A stretch of DNA of 64,000 bases from Dendrobium chrysotoxum (GCA_019925795.1 CM034311.1:22876231-22940230); one strand, 5' to 3'. Shown: positions 11,225 through 22,550, counted from the stretch's first letter. Numbers and translations: made by a program. The notes: generated from the letters alone by a model not told the origin.

Positions 11225-11760
11225 CATGAAGAGCTAACAGTTGTTTGGTTGGTTAAAAAATGAATGCGGTGTAAAAGAAATACTTTGGAGTTATTTAGAT
11301 GAGTGTAAAGTAAATTCAGGTGAACGATTTTTTTTTTAAAGTAAAATGAATGTAATGTAAAGTTTAAAATTGATGGCCGACGGCGGCTGATGGCGGCGGT
11401 GGTGGTGGCTGTCCGCAGTCACCGACGGTAGTGGTTGGAGGGTGGCAACAGTTGAGGTTAGTGGTCATTAGTGAGTGCGGTGGTCGACGGTGGTGGCTTG
11501 AGGCGGGTGGAGATGGTCGACGGTGGTGGCCAGTGGCAGTTAAGCGAACTTGTTCGCAGTGTAAAGTATTCTCACTCAAAACTAGACAAATTTGTTTTAT
11601 CTTAAAAATGAACTAGAATGATTTACACTACATTTATTTTACTTTGAATTCTTTTTTATTTTTTTCATCCTACCAACCACCAAAATTATTAAAACTACTA
11701 CATTTGAAATACTTTACACTCTAAAGTATTTCAACTAAAGAGCCCCTAAATTTGAAATGA
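11225..11760. mobile_element. Foldback-like element with GC-rich core
   Basis: AAAGTAAAATGAATGTAATG at 11338 is matched in inverse at about 11620-11646, and 'GTAAAG...AAATACTTT' motifs recur in opposite orientation at both flanks (about 11270 and 11710-11740). Between them, 11368-11560 is a GC-rich core built from GGTGG/GACGG triplet repeats. Open frames on both strands there (11364-11579 and 11431-11616) are low-complexity Pro/His- or Gly/Trp-rich and are probably not genes. Confidence 0.4.
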
Positions 11761-12149
11761 CTCGACATATATGTGACTTTACTCAAATTAATCTTATTTA
11801 GGTAAAAAATATTAGAAAGGATGTGAAGCATACAAGAAGAGGATCAAACTGCCTAAGCTTATAATTTAAACTCTTGGTAACAAGATAATTAAAAACACTA
11901 ACTTTAAGGAGGTCAGACCAATTCTCATTAAACCCGTCAGTGTCAAAATTGAAAAGTACGTATAAATCACATTATAAAATTATGGGAGGCACTAAGTTTA
12001 GATATTCTTTTTTTTTTATTATTGTTTGTAAATCATGTTAAGCTTTTATGGGTGATGAGTTGCCAAATATTTAATGGATTTGTTAGATAGGAGTTATTCA
12101 TAGTTAATAGATTTCTAAATATTCACATAGTGAGAAAATATTCGAATTG
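11761..12149. other. Non-coding, nothing recognised
   Basis: AT-rich stretch leading into the old LTR element. Its end may belong to the left LTR, whose outer boundary I could not place. Confidence 0.3.
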
Positions 12150-15100
12150 GTAGCCTCCATGATTAAATTTAAAATATTATGAACTCTGATTTCAATAAAT
12201 TTACAGTCAAACTATACATCTCGACATGATGAACTTATGGACACCACAAATGATCTGACAATGGTCCAAATGAACCCAAATGAAGCACTTGAAGTATTTT
12301 TTAAAACTTCGGAATGTTAATTGAAAGACAAAATGGTCTTCAAATCTCGCATGATTATAATCAAATCGAACGATTCAATGAGACAAATCCAAAAAACTCA
12401 AGATCATTTGATTCCAACATCATTAATACACTCAAATATTGGATAAATAATTTATATTCAAGGTTATCAATATGGACTATCTGATTGAGTGTTTTGAATT
12501 CTGACCAACTTTACAAAAATTCTCTCTGAAAAAGGCTATAAATAAGACTTCATTTCTACTTGAGGTGAGATTTAAGACCTGACAGAGCAAAAAATACTCT
12601 ATTGCATTTGTCAACAATCATCGTTGAAAACCACCATCACCAATCACCATCACCAATCACTATCACTATCACTAAACTTTCTTCATCTAAATATTTTTAT
12701 TGACTGTTAACATCTAAATATGTTGTGCTTTAATTGTCTGCTCGTGGACACTTGATCTTTGTAATCGCTACAACGAGAATCTAACAATTGTATTAAACTG
12801 TATGTAATCTCATCTTCTTCAATTATGAGGAAGGGATGATCTATAGTTTTCTATTATTTAGTGGATTCATTCAACTAGGCCAAACGTAATGATTTTTCCT
12901 TTTTTGTGTTATTCACTTAAAAAATTATAATGTCTCCTGCAAACTTCTATATGCATATGCTGAATAGTTGCATAAAACTAAAATATTAAACATTCTATCA
13001 CCAGAAGTTTTTTAGCACATAATAATTTTATATCGTACGTGGGAAATCATTTTCAATATAATATAAATATTTTTTTAATGATTGGCAATCAATGCCTCAA
13101 CTAAGAAAAACAAATTATAAGTGGTGAAAGTCCCCCATGACTTACCTTGTAGTGTTGTATGCATAGGATGGAACAACTTCACGTTTAAATCCTACAACTC
13201 CTAGAGTATGATGGACAATAAAGATCACCACCCCAATATTATAGAGTTATTCCCCAATAAATTCAACAATAATTTATGAATGGCGTCACTTAGAAAATAC
13301 ACCCTTAAGTTGTAACTCCCCTTCCACCACAACTTTAACAAGTTCTCTCCAACATTACCTATTCAATACATCCTTCCTATATTGCTCGGCTATTTTGTAA
13401 TCCTCCACATGGAGGACCTAAATAAACATCACTTTATTAACACACCTCATCATATTATAAAAGATTAGTTGTAACATCTTATTCAAGAGGAATTTTCTTT
13501 GAGGAAAAGAAATTAATTTATCCCTCAACGTAACTTCTAATACTCTTTAGCCCTAATTGATGTAATTTTTCAGCATCATATTCCAATATGATTTATTTCC
13601 CTGGAATTAATCCATAAATGGAACTTCTGGCCTTTATAAGTGCATTGATCACTATATGACATTTATACACATTCAATATGCTTTTAATGTAGTCATTTGA
13701 TAGGTTTTCCTTACAAGGCTTAAGGGATCAGCTTGCATATGATTCTACTCTCTTTCAGATAGAATTATTCATACTTTTGATAATATAGTTAAATTTTTTA
13801 TTGAATAATTTATTATCCATCAAAATATCATCAAAAACTCCTCCCATCTTTTTAGGATTTACCAAAATGAGGGAGAAACTCTTAAAGAGTACTTTCTAAG
13901 ATTTTTCTTCTTAAGCATGTCAAATTCTGAGATAGACCTGGAGTTATTATAAGGCGCATTTCTTGGAGATATCTGCCTCGGACAATTTTCACTCCTCATT
14001 GATGCGAAATACTATACACTCTTATCCTGATCTTATTAATCGAGTATAAGCTCAAATAACTGGCTATGAGGTCATCAATGCTCATTAAAAGTAAATGGAA
14101 ATATTCTCTAGCAAAAGTAAGAATTCATGACAAGAAATTGATTAGCTTCTCTAAAGAAAAAATAGAAGCAACCAAAAGACCAAAGATGTCATTTTCATCA
14201 AATTTAGCCTAGGTCATTCAAAAGCATCATATTAAATACATTCAGAGCTAATATCTTGATGGAGATCCAAAGGCTAAAAATCTCATAAGATACAAGTTTA
14301 TTTGGTTCTTCAAAAAGTCATAAAAAGGTTACAAGCCTTAAAAAGTAAAAAAAATTAGTTCTTTGAAAATTTATTCTAAAAAAAATCTTAGCGAGTGCAA
14401 ACCTCAAAAGCTCTAAAAAAACTGATGTCATTATGCTCTAGTTGGAGTCCAACATCTTAAAGATTTCAAATATGTCCCAGAGATGTATAAAGAACTTAGT
14501 TTCACTTGATGCAAGTTCTTACAAATGTGAGTTACTCTTACATAAAGACGGACAATTCATTACTCTCAATAAATTAATTAAAAACATCAATTAAGTTTGT
14601 ACATGAAGAAAAATATACATTTCAGAATCACATACAAAAGTGTTATATTTATATGTCAACACTTTTACCCCAACTTCTAACAAGTGTTCTCTTTCCTCTT
14701 AAAGTTTAATGCAATGAGGCAAATTTTTAATGGTTTCAACACCAATGCTAGGGCTTTGTATTACTGGTATTAGCATCAAATATCAATATCAACTAAAAAT
14801 TAAACTCTATGAATTGGAGTATTTTCCTCGACATCATCTCTTACACGAGCAGCATCAAAAGTTGATAATAATTATTTCCCCATTAGGTGAGAATTTGAGC
14901 ATGGGAGGAAAATGCTTTTGGATTAAAATCTCTCCAAATAGAGATCACCAAACCTCATTCAAAAGAAAGACCAGAGCTTAATTGTAGAGATTAGAAATCT
15001 ATCTATAGGGTAATTTGGTACCCTTGATAGAGAAAATATTGGAGCATGTAAGAGGATACACACTGCCTATCTAGGATAACCTTTCATAGGAGCTTGTGAA

Positions 15101-16350
15101 GGGGCGATTACATATCATCTATATAAGGTAGAGTAGAGCCTCTTTTAGGAGCTAAAACTAGAACCTACAAAAAAGAAATTGAGTATGAATTTTTCTCTAT
15201 CAGGGGAGGAGCAAATTTCATCCATGTGAGGTGGTCTTTATGCCTGAAGAGGAAAGTATAAGTTTCACAAATATAATTAAGGAAAAAAGAGAAAAAAGAA
15301 AGAGGAAAAAAGATCTATAAAAAAAGAGAAAAAAATCACACTTAAGAAAAAAAAATTCTTAAAAAATTTTAAAAATTCAAAAACATCTAAAAATTTTTAA
15401 TTTGGCTCCTAATGGTGCCATACAATGCCTCTTAATGGGGCACCAAAAGGAGCCACTTGAGGAACCTCCTAGACCACGCCAAAAGGTGGGGGTAGGCACA
15501 ATAGGTTTTTTAGGGACCTCATGATATTTTTTCGACATTCTAGACTTAATTTTGATAATTTTGGTGCCCAACGAGTCTTTATGATCAAATTCGAATAGAT
15601 TTAAAGAATTCAAAGAAAATTTTTTAAATAATGCTCATTCTAATTGATACATCAATATCGTGAAAAGGCAAAATTATAATTAAGTATATTTTATTTGGTT
15701 CATGGCTTCGAGTGAAGGTCCATCTTCATGTCTAAAGGAGTAATAATGTCTTGTAATTTTTTCAAAATTATAATTTATCATTACAAAGGTTTTTAGTTGT
15801 GTAATGTATATTTTCAGATGTAATAGACTTCGATGTTTGAGAATAAGGGGGTGAATCATACATTTTGCAAAAGCTCACATGATCAACATGAATTTCAAGG
15901 TAATTTTTTAATTGGAAACTACTATAATTAAATTTAGAACAATTCGAGCTTTGATTCAAACACGTATAGTCAAACTAAACATATTGATGAGATGAATTCA
16001 TCAACACCGCAAATGATACGACTTGAGTCCAAATGAATCAAAAAATCAAGTATTTGAAACATATTTGGAAATTTTAGAATATTAATTGAAGAATCAAATA
16101 ATCTCTAAATCTTATGTGCTCATAGATAAATTAAACGTCTCAATGAGATGAATTCAATGAGCCCCTGATCATTTAATTTTGATATCATTAAAATACTGAA
16201 ACACTAGATAAATAATTTATGATCAATGTGATCATGTATGTAATGGAGTGTTTAAAATTTTGACAAAATTTACTGGATCCCCCCTCTAAAAAAGGATACA
16301 AATATGGCTCAATTTTAAATTTACACCAATCCCTCACCTCTTTTCTTTTG
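12150..16350 (+). mobile_element. Very old LTR retrotransposon relic
   Basis: Two long diverged direct repeats lie about 3.75 kb apart, at ~12180-12560 and ~15920-16320. They share ordered blocks: 'agtcaaacta', 'ccaaatgaa', 'attaattgaa', 'tcaatgaga', 'ggataaataattta/agataaataattta', and a TATA-like 'ggctataaata/ggatacaaata'. They look like ancient LTRs. Inside, about 13700-14040 decodes, with stops, to a gag-like segment (QNEGETLKEYFLRF, resembling the retroviral-type gag 'R.G.NESL..Y..RF' block). A very purine-rich tract (about 15280-15340) precedes the right repeat. No pol was recognised, so it is truncated or non-autonomous. The frame 15377-15613 on the minus strand resembles nothing. Confidence 0.5.
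12636..12676 (+). repeat. CACCAATCAC minisatellite
   Basis: Short tandem units (CACCATCACCAATCAC, drifting to CACTATCACTAT) near the presumed R/U5 part of the left LTR of the old element. Expansion of a simple CAYCAC motif. Confidence 0.6.
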
Positions 16351-16373
16351 GGTGTGTCATAACATTCAATTTA

Positions 16374-16493
16374 GACTTCGTTTGAGATTGCCTTCTTACT
16401 GCTTCTCAAAGCTTCTTTCTAGTACAAAAATTTTAATTTTTGTACTAAAAAGTTACTTTGAGAAGCAGTAAGAAAGCCGTCCAAATGAAGCCT
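16374..16493. mobile_element. Hairpin MITE, 'CGTTTGGGA' family, copy 2
   Basis: Full-length copy. The left arm has CTTCGTTTGAGA and CTTCTTACTGCTTCTCAAAG, the centre is 'agtacaaaaattttaatttttgtact', and the right arm is the inverse with GAAGCAGTAAGAAAGCCGTC. It interrupts the tail of the right LTR of the old element. Confidence 0.8.
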
Positions 16494-16650
16494 TAGTCTT
16501 TTGAAAAAGATATTTAACATACTCTAATGCTTAATGATTCAAAATTTGATATCCAAAAAATTCATACCGCATTATTTAGTAAAGCACTAATTAGAATTGT
16601 TCGTTGTTATTTTAAATGAACAATTATCCTCTTGCAATGAAAATATACCA

Positions 16651-16766
16651 AGGCTTCTTTTGAGATAAGTTTCTTACTATTTTTTAAAACAATTTTTTGA
16701 ATTAGAAATTATTGTGCTAAAAAATAATTTTAGAAAGTAGTAAGAAAGTTATCTCAAACGAAGCCT
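16651..16766. mobile_element. Hairpin MITE, 'CGTTTGGGA' family, copy 3
   Basis: Starts with AGGCTTCTTTTGAGA and ends with the inverse TCTCAAACGAAGCCT, giving well-conserved terminal inverted repeats. The interior arms (TTTCTTACTATTTTTTAAAA and its inverse) are more eroded than in copy 2. About 160 bp right of copy 2. Confidence 0.8.
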
Positions 16767-17256
16767 AAGTCAATCAAAATTTTTAGTCATCATTTATTTT
16801 CATTATGCTTTGCTATTGGATGATTTCAAACTTATTTCACATCTAAGAACTTGTAAATTTATTAAGAATAGACTCACTAATTTATTCAGTGATGAATATA
16901 AGACATGTGTTAAAGCCTTAAAGGCAATGAAAAAGCAATAAATCTTGAGGGAAAAAGTCAAAAGTTATACAAAAGGATGGTCCAAATATATTTTCATGGA
17001 TATAGAGAAGAAAAAGGAAGCAAAAAAGAAAACAAAAGGATCAAAAGGTCCTTACTCTATAGTAATGTATGAACTCCAAAAGGAGCATTTATAGACCAAA
17101 ATGGGTTTGGGTACTGATATCTACTATCTTTATATAAATGAAATTTGATTATTTTCCAAAGAATTTTGATACCTAGTAAAAATATATTTATTTTTATTAT
17201 GAGTTTTAGATGTCCCACAAATGCAAGACCTTATAGTTAAATATGTTACTGGGCTA
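16767..17256. other. Non-coding AT-rich stretch
   Basis: No family or RNA motif recognised. An A/G-rich tract sits at about 16975-17050. Confidence 0.35.
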
Positions 17257-17467
17257 AGGGTCTATTTTGGACAACTTTATGGCTACTTTACTTTTCAGAT
17301 CATCATAATTTTTATTTAGGCACTGCTTTATTGCTGCTTTTTCATCAATTATCAGAAATTTCTATGATGCAAAATTACTTTCTACAAGCATAATAGTGAA
17401 ATTGTTTTTTCTGCAACTTCGCAAATAATTTTATAAAATGCTTCAGCCATCCCAAATAGATCCAAAG
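17257..17467. mobile_element. Small TIR element of a different family
   Basis: The left end GGGTCTATTTTGGACAACT and the reversed right end GGATCTATTTGGGATGGCT are diverged inverted repeats about 210 bp apart. The interior is AT-rich with inverse 'gaaatttc' and 'gcagaaaaaac' motifs. No coding content. Confidence 0.45.
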
Positions 17468-17539
17468 TGACTAGTCCAGTTAGGCCATATGGAGAAATCT
17501 GGATAAAACTATCACCCAAGATTCACCAAATTTAGGCTT

Positions 17540-17668
17540 AGGCTTTATTTGGGGCTGCTTTCTTAATATTTTCTAAAATAATTTTTTAGTAAAAAGATTT
17601 CTACTTCAAAAAAAATTTTGTACTAGAAAAACTACTTTAGAAAATAATAAAAAAATCATTCCAAACTG
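17540..17668. mobile_element. Hairpin MITE, 'CGTTTGGGA' family, copy 4
   Basis: An eroded copy: GGCTTTATTTGGGGCTGCTT on the left, 'ttttgtactagaaaaactac' centrally, and AATAATAAAAAAATCATTCC on the right as the degraded inverse arm. Confidence 0.65.
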
Positions 17669-17849
17669 CAACAACTATCATTGTAATCTTAGCCACCTAA
17701 AAAATGTCATGTAGCCATTCTACATATCAACTTGATTTTGATTATAATAAATATATGCTTAAAAATCGTTATAAATTTATTAAATATTTTCAAGATCATT
17801 AGATTAGATCAATAAATTTTAAGAAGATTAATCAAAAGTCATAAAAATT

Positions 17850-17934
17850 AAGATTTGGGATGACTTTCTTATTGCTTCTTAAAGCAGCTTTTTAATAAAA
17901 AAAATTAGTAAGAAAGTCGTCCCAAACGAAATCT
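17850..17934. mobile_element. Hairpin MITE, 'CGTTTGGGA' family, copy 5 (internally deleted)
   Basis: The left arm is present (GATTTGGGATGACTTTCTTA) and the outer right arm is excellent (TAGTAAGAAAGTCGTCCCAA), but most of the inner right arm is missing. The copy is about 85 bp rather than 105-120. Confidence 0.7.
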
Positions 17935-18246
17935 ACTTTGAAGAGCTTGCATCTCATCACCTATTATTGCTTAAAAAATTAGTCTTTATAGCATATGGAA
18001 AATGATATTTTTTCATTAATTTTAATTAAGTTATTCTATTAAAATTAAGCTTCAATTTCATTGTCATTAACACCAAAAAATTTATAAGATGTGGGCAGGC
18101 TTATATTTTCATATGCAATGCCTTATATATTTATTAACTAAATAAATTATTAAATATTACATTAAAAATATTTTGAATAATTAATTGATACATTTCATAT
18201 TACTAACTACCATTAACATTCTTTTGGTTCAAAGCGGTTTACATAT
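17935..18246. other. Non-coding AT-rich stretch
   Basis: Nothing recognised between two small transposons. Confidence 0.35.
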
Positions 18247-18484
18247 TAGGCTTCGTTTGTTTATTTGGTACTTTTATCAAAGGCAGTTTTTAAAAACTTT
18301 GGTTGAGAAAAAGGAGTTTTGTAATGGAGAAGCATATATAAAAAGCTTTCTCAAAACAGCAGAAAAAAGAAGAAAACGGTGTTATTCAGAACATCTCTTG
18401 GGAAACCAAACAGTAAACAAAAAAAAAAAATTATAGTTTTAAAACAAAATAAGCACCAAAAAAGTTCAATCAAACGAGGCCTTA
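18247..18484. mobile_element. TIR MITE with GGCTTCGTTTG ends
   Basis: The left terminus GGCTTCGTTTGTTTATTTGG and the right terminus CAAACGAGGCC are inverted repeats 238 bp apart. The outer bases match those of the 'CGTTTGGGA' hairpin family, but the interior differs. Such ends are typical of hAT-like MITEs. The short frame inside (18185-18436) is not a gene. Confidence 0.55.
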
Positions 18485-18906
18485 TATATTATGCCATATA
18501 TTATATTGCTTTCATAATTTTTTTTTATTATTTCTGTTAATCCTACAACAACCATTACATTGCCTTCATTTCAGTTTTGCCACTCAATTCTAAATCTTTT
18601 CTAATATTTTTATGTATTAGAAGCTGATGAATTTCTTGATGTGAAACCAACCAGAATTACAAGGAAATAATAAAAGTATTGCGAAGCTTGCTACATTAAG
18701 GTTAATGAGTCATAAGGCATGTTTATAAGAATTCTCAATTATTAATTTTGTTTTGGTATGTAGTCACAAACTTATGAGATTAGAACAAGTTAAGACAATT
18801 CAGAAAATATCACAATAACACTAGATATGCCGTAATAAAATCCAAAGCTTAATATTTAGAAATTTCACCTAGAGTTTTCATTCTCACTCACACTCAATAT
18901 GAGGCT
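18485..18906. other. Non-coding, presumed 3' flank of the 18.9-kb exon
   Basis: AT-rich. It lies downstream of the minus-strand coding stretch at 18907-19195 and could hold its 3' UTR, but no clear poly(A) signal is evident. Confidence 0.3.
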
Positions 18907-19195
18907 TTAGCGGAGAGAGGCTTTCAGCACACCAAACGATGCCACTAATATGGTAGCAACACCAATGGTTTTGATCCAATAGAAGGTAGTCAGCAGTGGA
19001 GGAGTGGATCGTCTGATGATTTGCCAAGATTCAGATGGTCGTTGTTCGTCGATAATGCCCGCCAAAGTGTAGAGGATGCGATCGACGTATTTCTCGACGG
19101 TGTAGTCAAAGTCAAATCCCGGATCAAAGAACAGTGATTGTAGAATATCTATTTGCCCATACTCGTCATATGCGAAGCCATGATCAACCTCGGGA
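18907..19195 (-). CDS. Unrecognised C-terminal coding stretch, tail-anchored (partial)
   Basis: One minus-strand frame stays open for about 95 codons and ends in TAA at 18907-18909. It has no ATG, so it reads as a last exon or the 3' part of a broken gene. The peptide is acidic first (DEYGQIDILQSLFFDPGFDF), then carries YTVEKYVDRILYTLAGII, then a basic RR before one hydrophobic segment (FYWIKTIGVATILVASFGVL) that ends four residues from the C-terminus. This is the layout of a tail-anchored membrane protein. Base composition is richer in GC than the flanks. Upstream, TAG triplets at about 19195-19200 could be stops or a 3' splice site (CCATAG). I do not recognise the family. A live gene, a pseudogene and a captured exon are all possible. 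Confidence 0.5.
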
Positions 19196-19759
19196 TCCGC
19201 TATCTATGGACAAAGAAACTCTTCCTCTTGGTAGCAAATGGTGGCCGATGGCTCAAGGAGGGATGGAGGGAGAGAGGTGGCGGTGGGGGTCCTCGGGTAG
19301 GGAAGGAGAGAGAGAGAGAGAGAGGGGCGGTTAGGGTTTGGAGGTAGATTAAGAGAATATTATGAAATCTGAAATTAAATTTTGATTTAAGTAGATTTGG
19401 AGGAAACTTAATTTGGATTTGAATTTAAATTCAAAGAGAACTTGGGATTCAATTGTCAAACATGGAAAAGCCAATTAATGTTGGGCGGGGGGGGGGGGGG
19501 GGGGGAGGGACATAGAGAGAGAGGGAGGGGATTGGGGAGGTATTTAAAAGCGTCCAAATAAGTTTCGTCAATTAAGGATGGACATAATTAAATCCAATCT
19601 AATTTGAATTTAAATTAGACCTAGATTTAGTGGACTTTCCAAAATTAGAGATGACAAATATGAAAAGTATTTGAAACTCAAATTTGAATTTCAAATAACT
19701 CCCAATTTTCTTTCTTGCTTGAGCTAATTTAGGAAATCATTAAGATGATTGAAATCACC
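19196..19759. other. Low-complexity G/A-rich region
   Basis: Contains a (GA)n run (about 19307-19325), a run of 19 G at 19487-19505, further GA tracts, then AT-rich 'gaatttaaatt' stretches. It could include the 5' part of the gene whose last exon is at 18907-19195, since the minus strand carries AAACCCTAA near 19335, but no exon can be defined. Confidence 0.35.
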
Positions 19760-20343
19760 CCGATGATGGGATCAAGGAGGGGCCGGCGGCAAGGAAGGGG
19801 GAGGGGCGTCGGGTTTGGGATGGGGGCAAGGGTGAGCTGACGGTTGGGAGGTTTTGGAGTGGAGCTAAACCGAGTTTGGTGGGGAGTTGGTGGTAGATCG
19901 GTGGAAGAGGGTCAATGGGAAGCCGGCATTGGGTATAGGAGAGATAGGGCAAAGATAGGGGAAAAGGAAAAGAAACCATGAGCCACGGACTCTTCCAATG
20001 ACTGGTGGGTGTTGCACTCGTCCTCATCTTGGGCTCTTTCTTCTCTCTAATGCACACACATGAAGAAGAAGTAAAGCTGAAAATTTTCTTTATTCAAGAA
20101 TCATCATCTCAATACATAAGAAGGGCCACATATATAGGCCTCAATATGACAAAAGAAAATAGACTAGAATGGGCTACAATAGCAAACTAACTACCCATAG
20201 GGGTAAAATCGAAAAAATTGAAATAAAAAAATAACTAATACATAAAGTGCATCAAAAGTAGAGGCTCTCCATCATGGCCATCGATCTCTGATGTTTCCTC
20301 TGATAAATGCGTCAGAATCTCTTGTCGATGTCCCTATCATTCT
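19760..20343 (-). mobile_element. Probable copia LTR (3' LTR, minus strand)
   Basis: Read on the minus strand, it follows the copia pol fragment and a polypurine-like GGTGGGAGAG/GGGGAGAATG, as copia 3' LTRs do. It starts near TGATAGGGACATC and holds a polyadenylation-type 'TTGAATAAAGAAAA' near 20080, then a C-rich end. The outer boundary is a guess. The open frame 19755-20057 is low-complexity Pro/Ser-rich and lies in the LTR. Confidence 0.45.
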
Positions 20344-20727
20344 CCCCAGGTGGGAGAGAACTCGACCCTGTCGAGTGAACATCTTTGGAGCTCTCATATA
20401 GCTCTAGCAAATCTGGATCCAACCTCTGCAGCTCTAGCAAATCAGATATTGTGTATATCATAGCATACATCAAACTTCCAACTGCTAAAGCATACGGAGT
20501 CTTCTTCATTTGTTCTTCCTCAGCTTCAGATTTAGGCGATTGTTCCTTGGAAGACTAAAAGTGACTACCCAAGGGAGTGCAAACTGGCTTTGTCTCACTC
20601 ATATTAAATCTCTAAAACACCTTTTTAATATACTCTGCCTAACACAACTTTAGTATACCTGCACTTCTATCTCTATAGATTCTCATACCAAAAATTTTCT
20701 TTGCTGGACCCAAATCTTTCATTTCAA
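20344..20727 (-). pseudogene. Truncated Ty1/copia reverse transcriptase fragment
   Basis: From right to left on the minus strand it reads EMKDLGPAKKIFGMRIYRD, then AEYIKKVF, then ETKPVCTPLGSHF, then MKKTPYALAVGSLMYAMIYT. This is the copia segment between the RT core and RNase H ('DLG.A..ILGM.I', 'P.STPL', 'PYASAVGSLMYAM.CTRPD'). After ISD the match stops abruptly where a 13-bp direct repeat (GCTCTAGCAAATC, near 20401 and 20431) occurs, consistent with a deletion joining RT to the element's 3' end. Several in-frame stops. Confidence 0.8.
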
Positions 20728-20730
20728 ACT

Positions 20731-20793
20731 AAAAATTTTTGTACTAGAAAGTTGCTTTACAAAGCAGTAAGAAAACTGTCCTAAACGAAACCT
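20731..20793. mobile_element. Hairpin MITE, 'CGTTTGGGA' family, half copy
   Basis: Only the centre and one arm are present: AAAATTTTTGTACTAGAAAG, then GCAGTAAGAAAACTGTCC and AAACGAAACC. It abuts the copia fragment directly, so the other half was lost at the junction. Confidence 0.7.
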
Positions 20794-22550
20794 AAATTGT
20801 AAGATTGCCAGTTTAATTTGTTCAAATTACTTTTATTTCTCATTCTATTTTATGAGCCCTTGAACTTTTAGATTGTTCTTTTCATTTTTGTCTTTTGGAA
20901 GTCATTCAAGTAATGTCATACTTTAATTTTTTTTTATAATAATTTAATAGGAGGTTGTATTCGCTCCGAAGAAGAGCAAAATGGTGTACTCTGTCTCGCC
21001 GTTGTTAAAAATAAAGTTTGGAAGACAAACTCCGAGATAGTGGAAATCCCTGAAATTCTATCCAGTATCTTCTTCCTCGTTATCTTCCAAGCCTCTCCTC
21101 ATATTCTAGCTCCGCCATTACAATTGCTTTTATCCTCCTCTTCTCAAACTTGTCTCCTTTAGCGCATATTTCCTTCTCTGCTTTTTCCCTCTTCTCCTTT
21201 CCTGCATTATTAGATTTACAACGCCCTTCTTTCTGTCCTCTAAATCAACAACACAGCACTAATTTTTTTTTCCCAAGAACTCCTGGCAGTTGTTTTCATA
21301 CTTCAACCTAACATATTTCTGATGCCGTGGATTGTATTTTAAATACCCTTCTTTCTTTCTGTTACATGTTTTTAAACAAAAAATTCTTAAATCATGGAGA
21401 AATGAGTAAAAAGTAGGGTGCTGGGTGTAGGTTTTACATGGTGCTTGAGGTTCTTGCTAATGCAAGGTTGTGGCCGTCCCTGCATTAATTTGCAGCTACC
21501 ATCTATCATAATGATATGAATGAAAAGCACAATAGCTGGGAATTTTACAGATATGTGACAACTGATAACATATGACCTTAGAAATTCTCGTATTCAAATA
21601 GATCCGGCTGTTTTATTTATTGATTAACTTAAACATGCTTGTTCAGACACGCTTGTCTGAATGTATTGTTTTGCGTGAAAAATTGGAATAATACTATCAT
21701 AAACAAAATTTTCATGCAAATGTCTATCAGGGTCCAATTACTATTCCATTTTCTCTTTAGCTTAGCCATTATCTTGTTCAGGGTGGTGTACTTCTCCATG
21801 ATTCTTATTCTGTTTTTAATACCTAAAAGTTAATATGAATTACAACTGTCAGTAGACTCCAAAGATCTGATGCTATCATTAACTGAATTTACTACTCAGA
21901 TTTCCTAAAAACTCACATCCGAACAGCTTCTTGGTGCTGAAAATCACATTCCCTTTTTCAAGTTTGAAGTGAAACTTTTTTTCTTTTTAAACTTCTCTGG
22001 CATGAGTTCAGCAATCGGGACATTCTGTACAATAAAAAAACAGACAACAAAAAAAATTAATGGTTGTCTGACGTTTAATTCCTAAGACAAATACCATTAT
22101 TGTCTGACGTAGTTCTGTAAAATACTTAAAACTAATTAATGCAGGGCTGCAAATGAATCATTATGCTTGATAAGCTACTCGTGATTCGGCTCGGTTAGAA
22201 CTAGTTAACAACCATTTAAGTAACTAATCGAACAAGTTTAAACACTTCAATAAATACTAAATTGATAAATGAATAAGCTAGCTTGGTGTTTGATTCATTT
22301 ATGATCATGAACAATATCATTCAAAACTTGTGAACAAAATCGTTAAGAAACTCGATTAAAGATCGATAATAGGATTCGATTACAAACTTATTTAATATGT
22401 GATTATATAAGAGTCTTTGGTCTTTTCTGTATTAAATTGATTTTGTCCATGAACACAAGCCACCTATTTATGCTAGCTAAAATCTTTGTTTATTTACTAA
22501 TTTATTCAATTAAAGTCTCATTTTAAGCTCCATTGGCTGAGCAGAGACTA
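20794..22550. other. Intergenic, no gene recognised
   Basis: About 20950-21250 is somewhat richer in C/T ('cttcttcctcg', 'cctcttctcaaac') and could be an old leader or LTR piece, but no protein or RNA was identified. 22145-22400 starts with GGGCTGCAAATGAATCA and has several 'TCGATT/AATCGA' inversions, resembling a class of plant TIR repeats with no clear right end. The frame 21639-21833 is hydrophobic but unsupported. Confidence 0.35.

Noticed and set aside
11364..11616. Pro/His-rich and Gly/Trp-rich frames on both strands
   Set aside because: Triplet-repeat composition with no recognisable domain. Better explained as the core of a foldback element.
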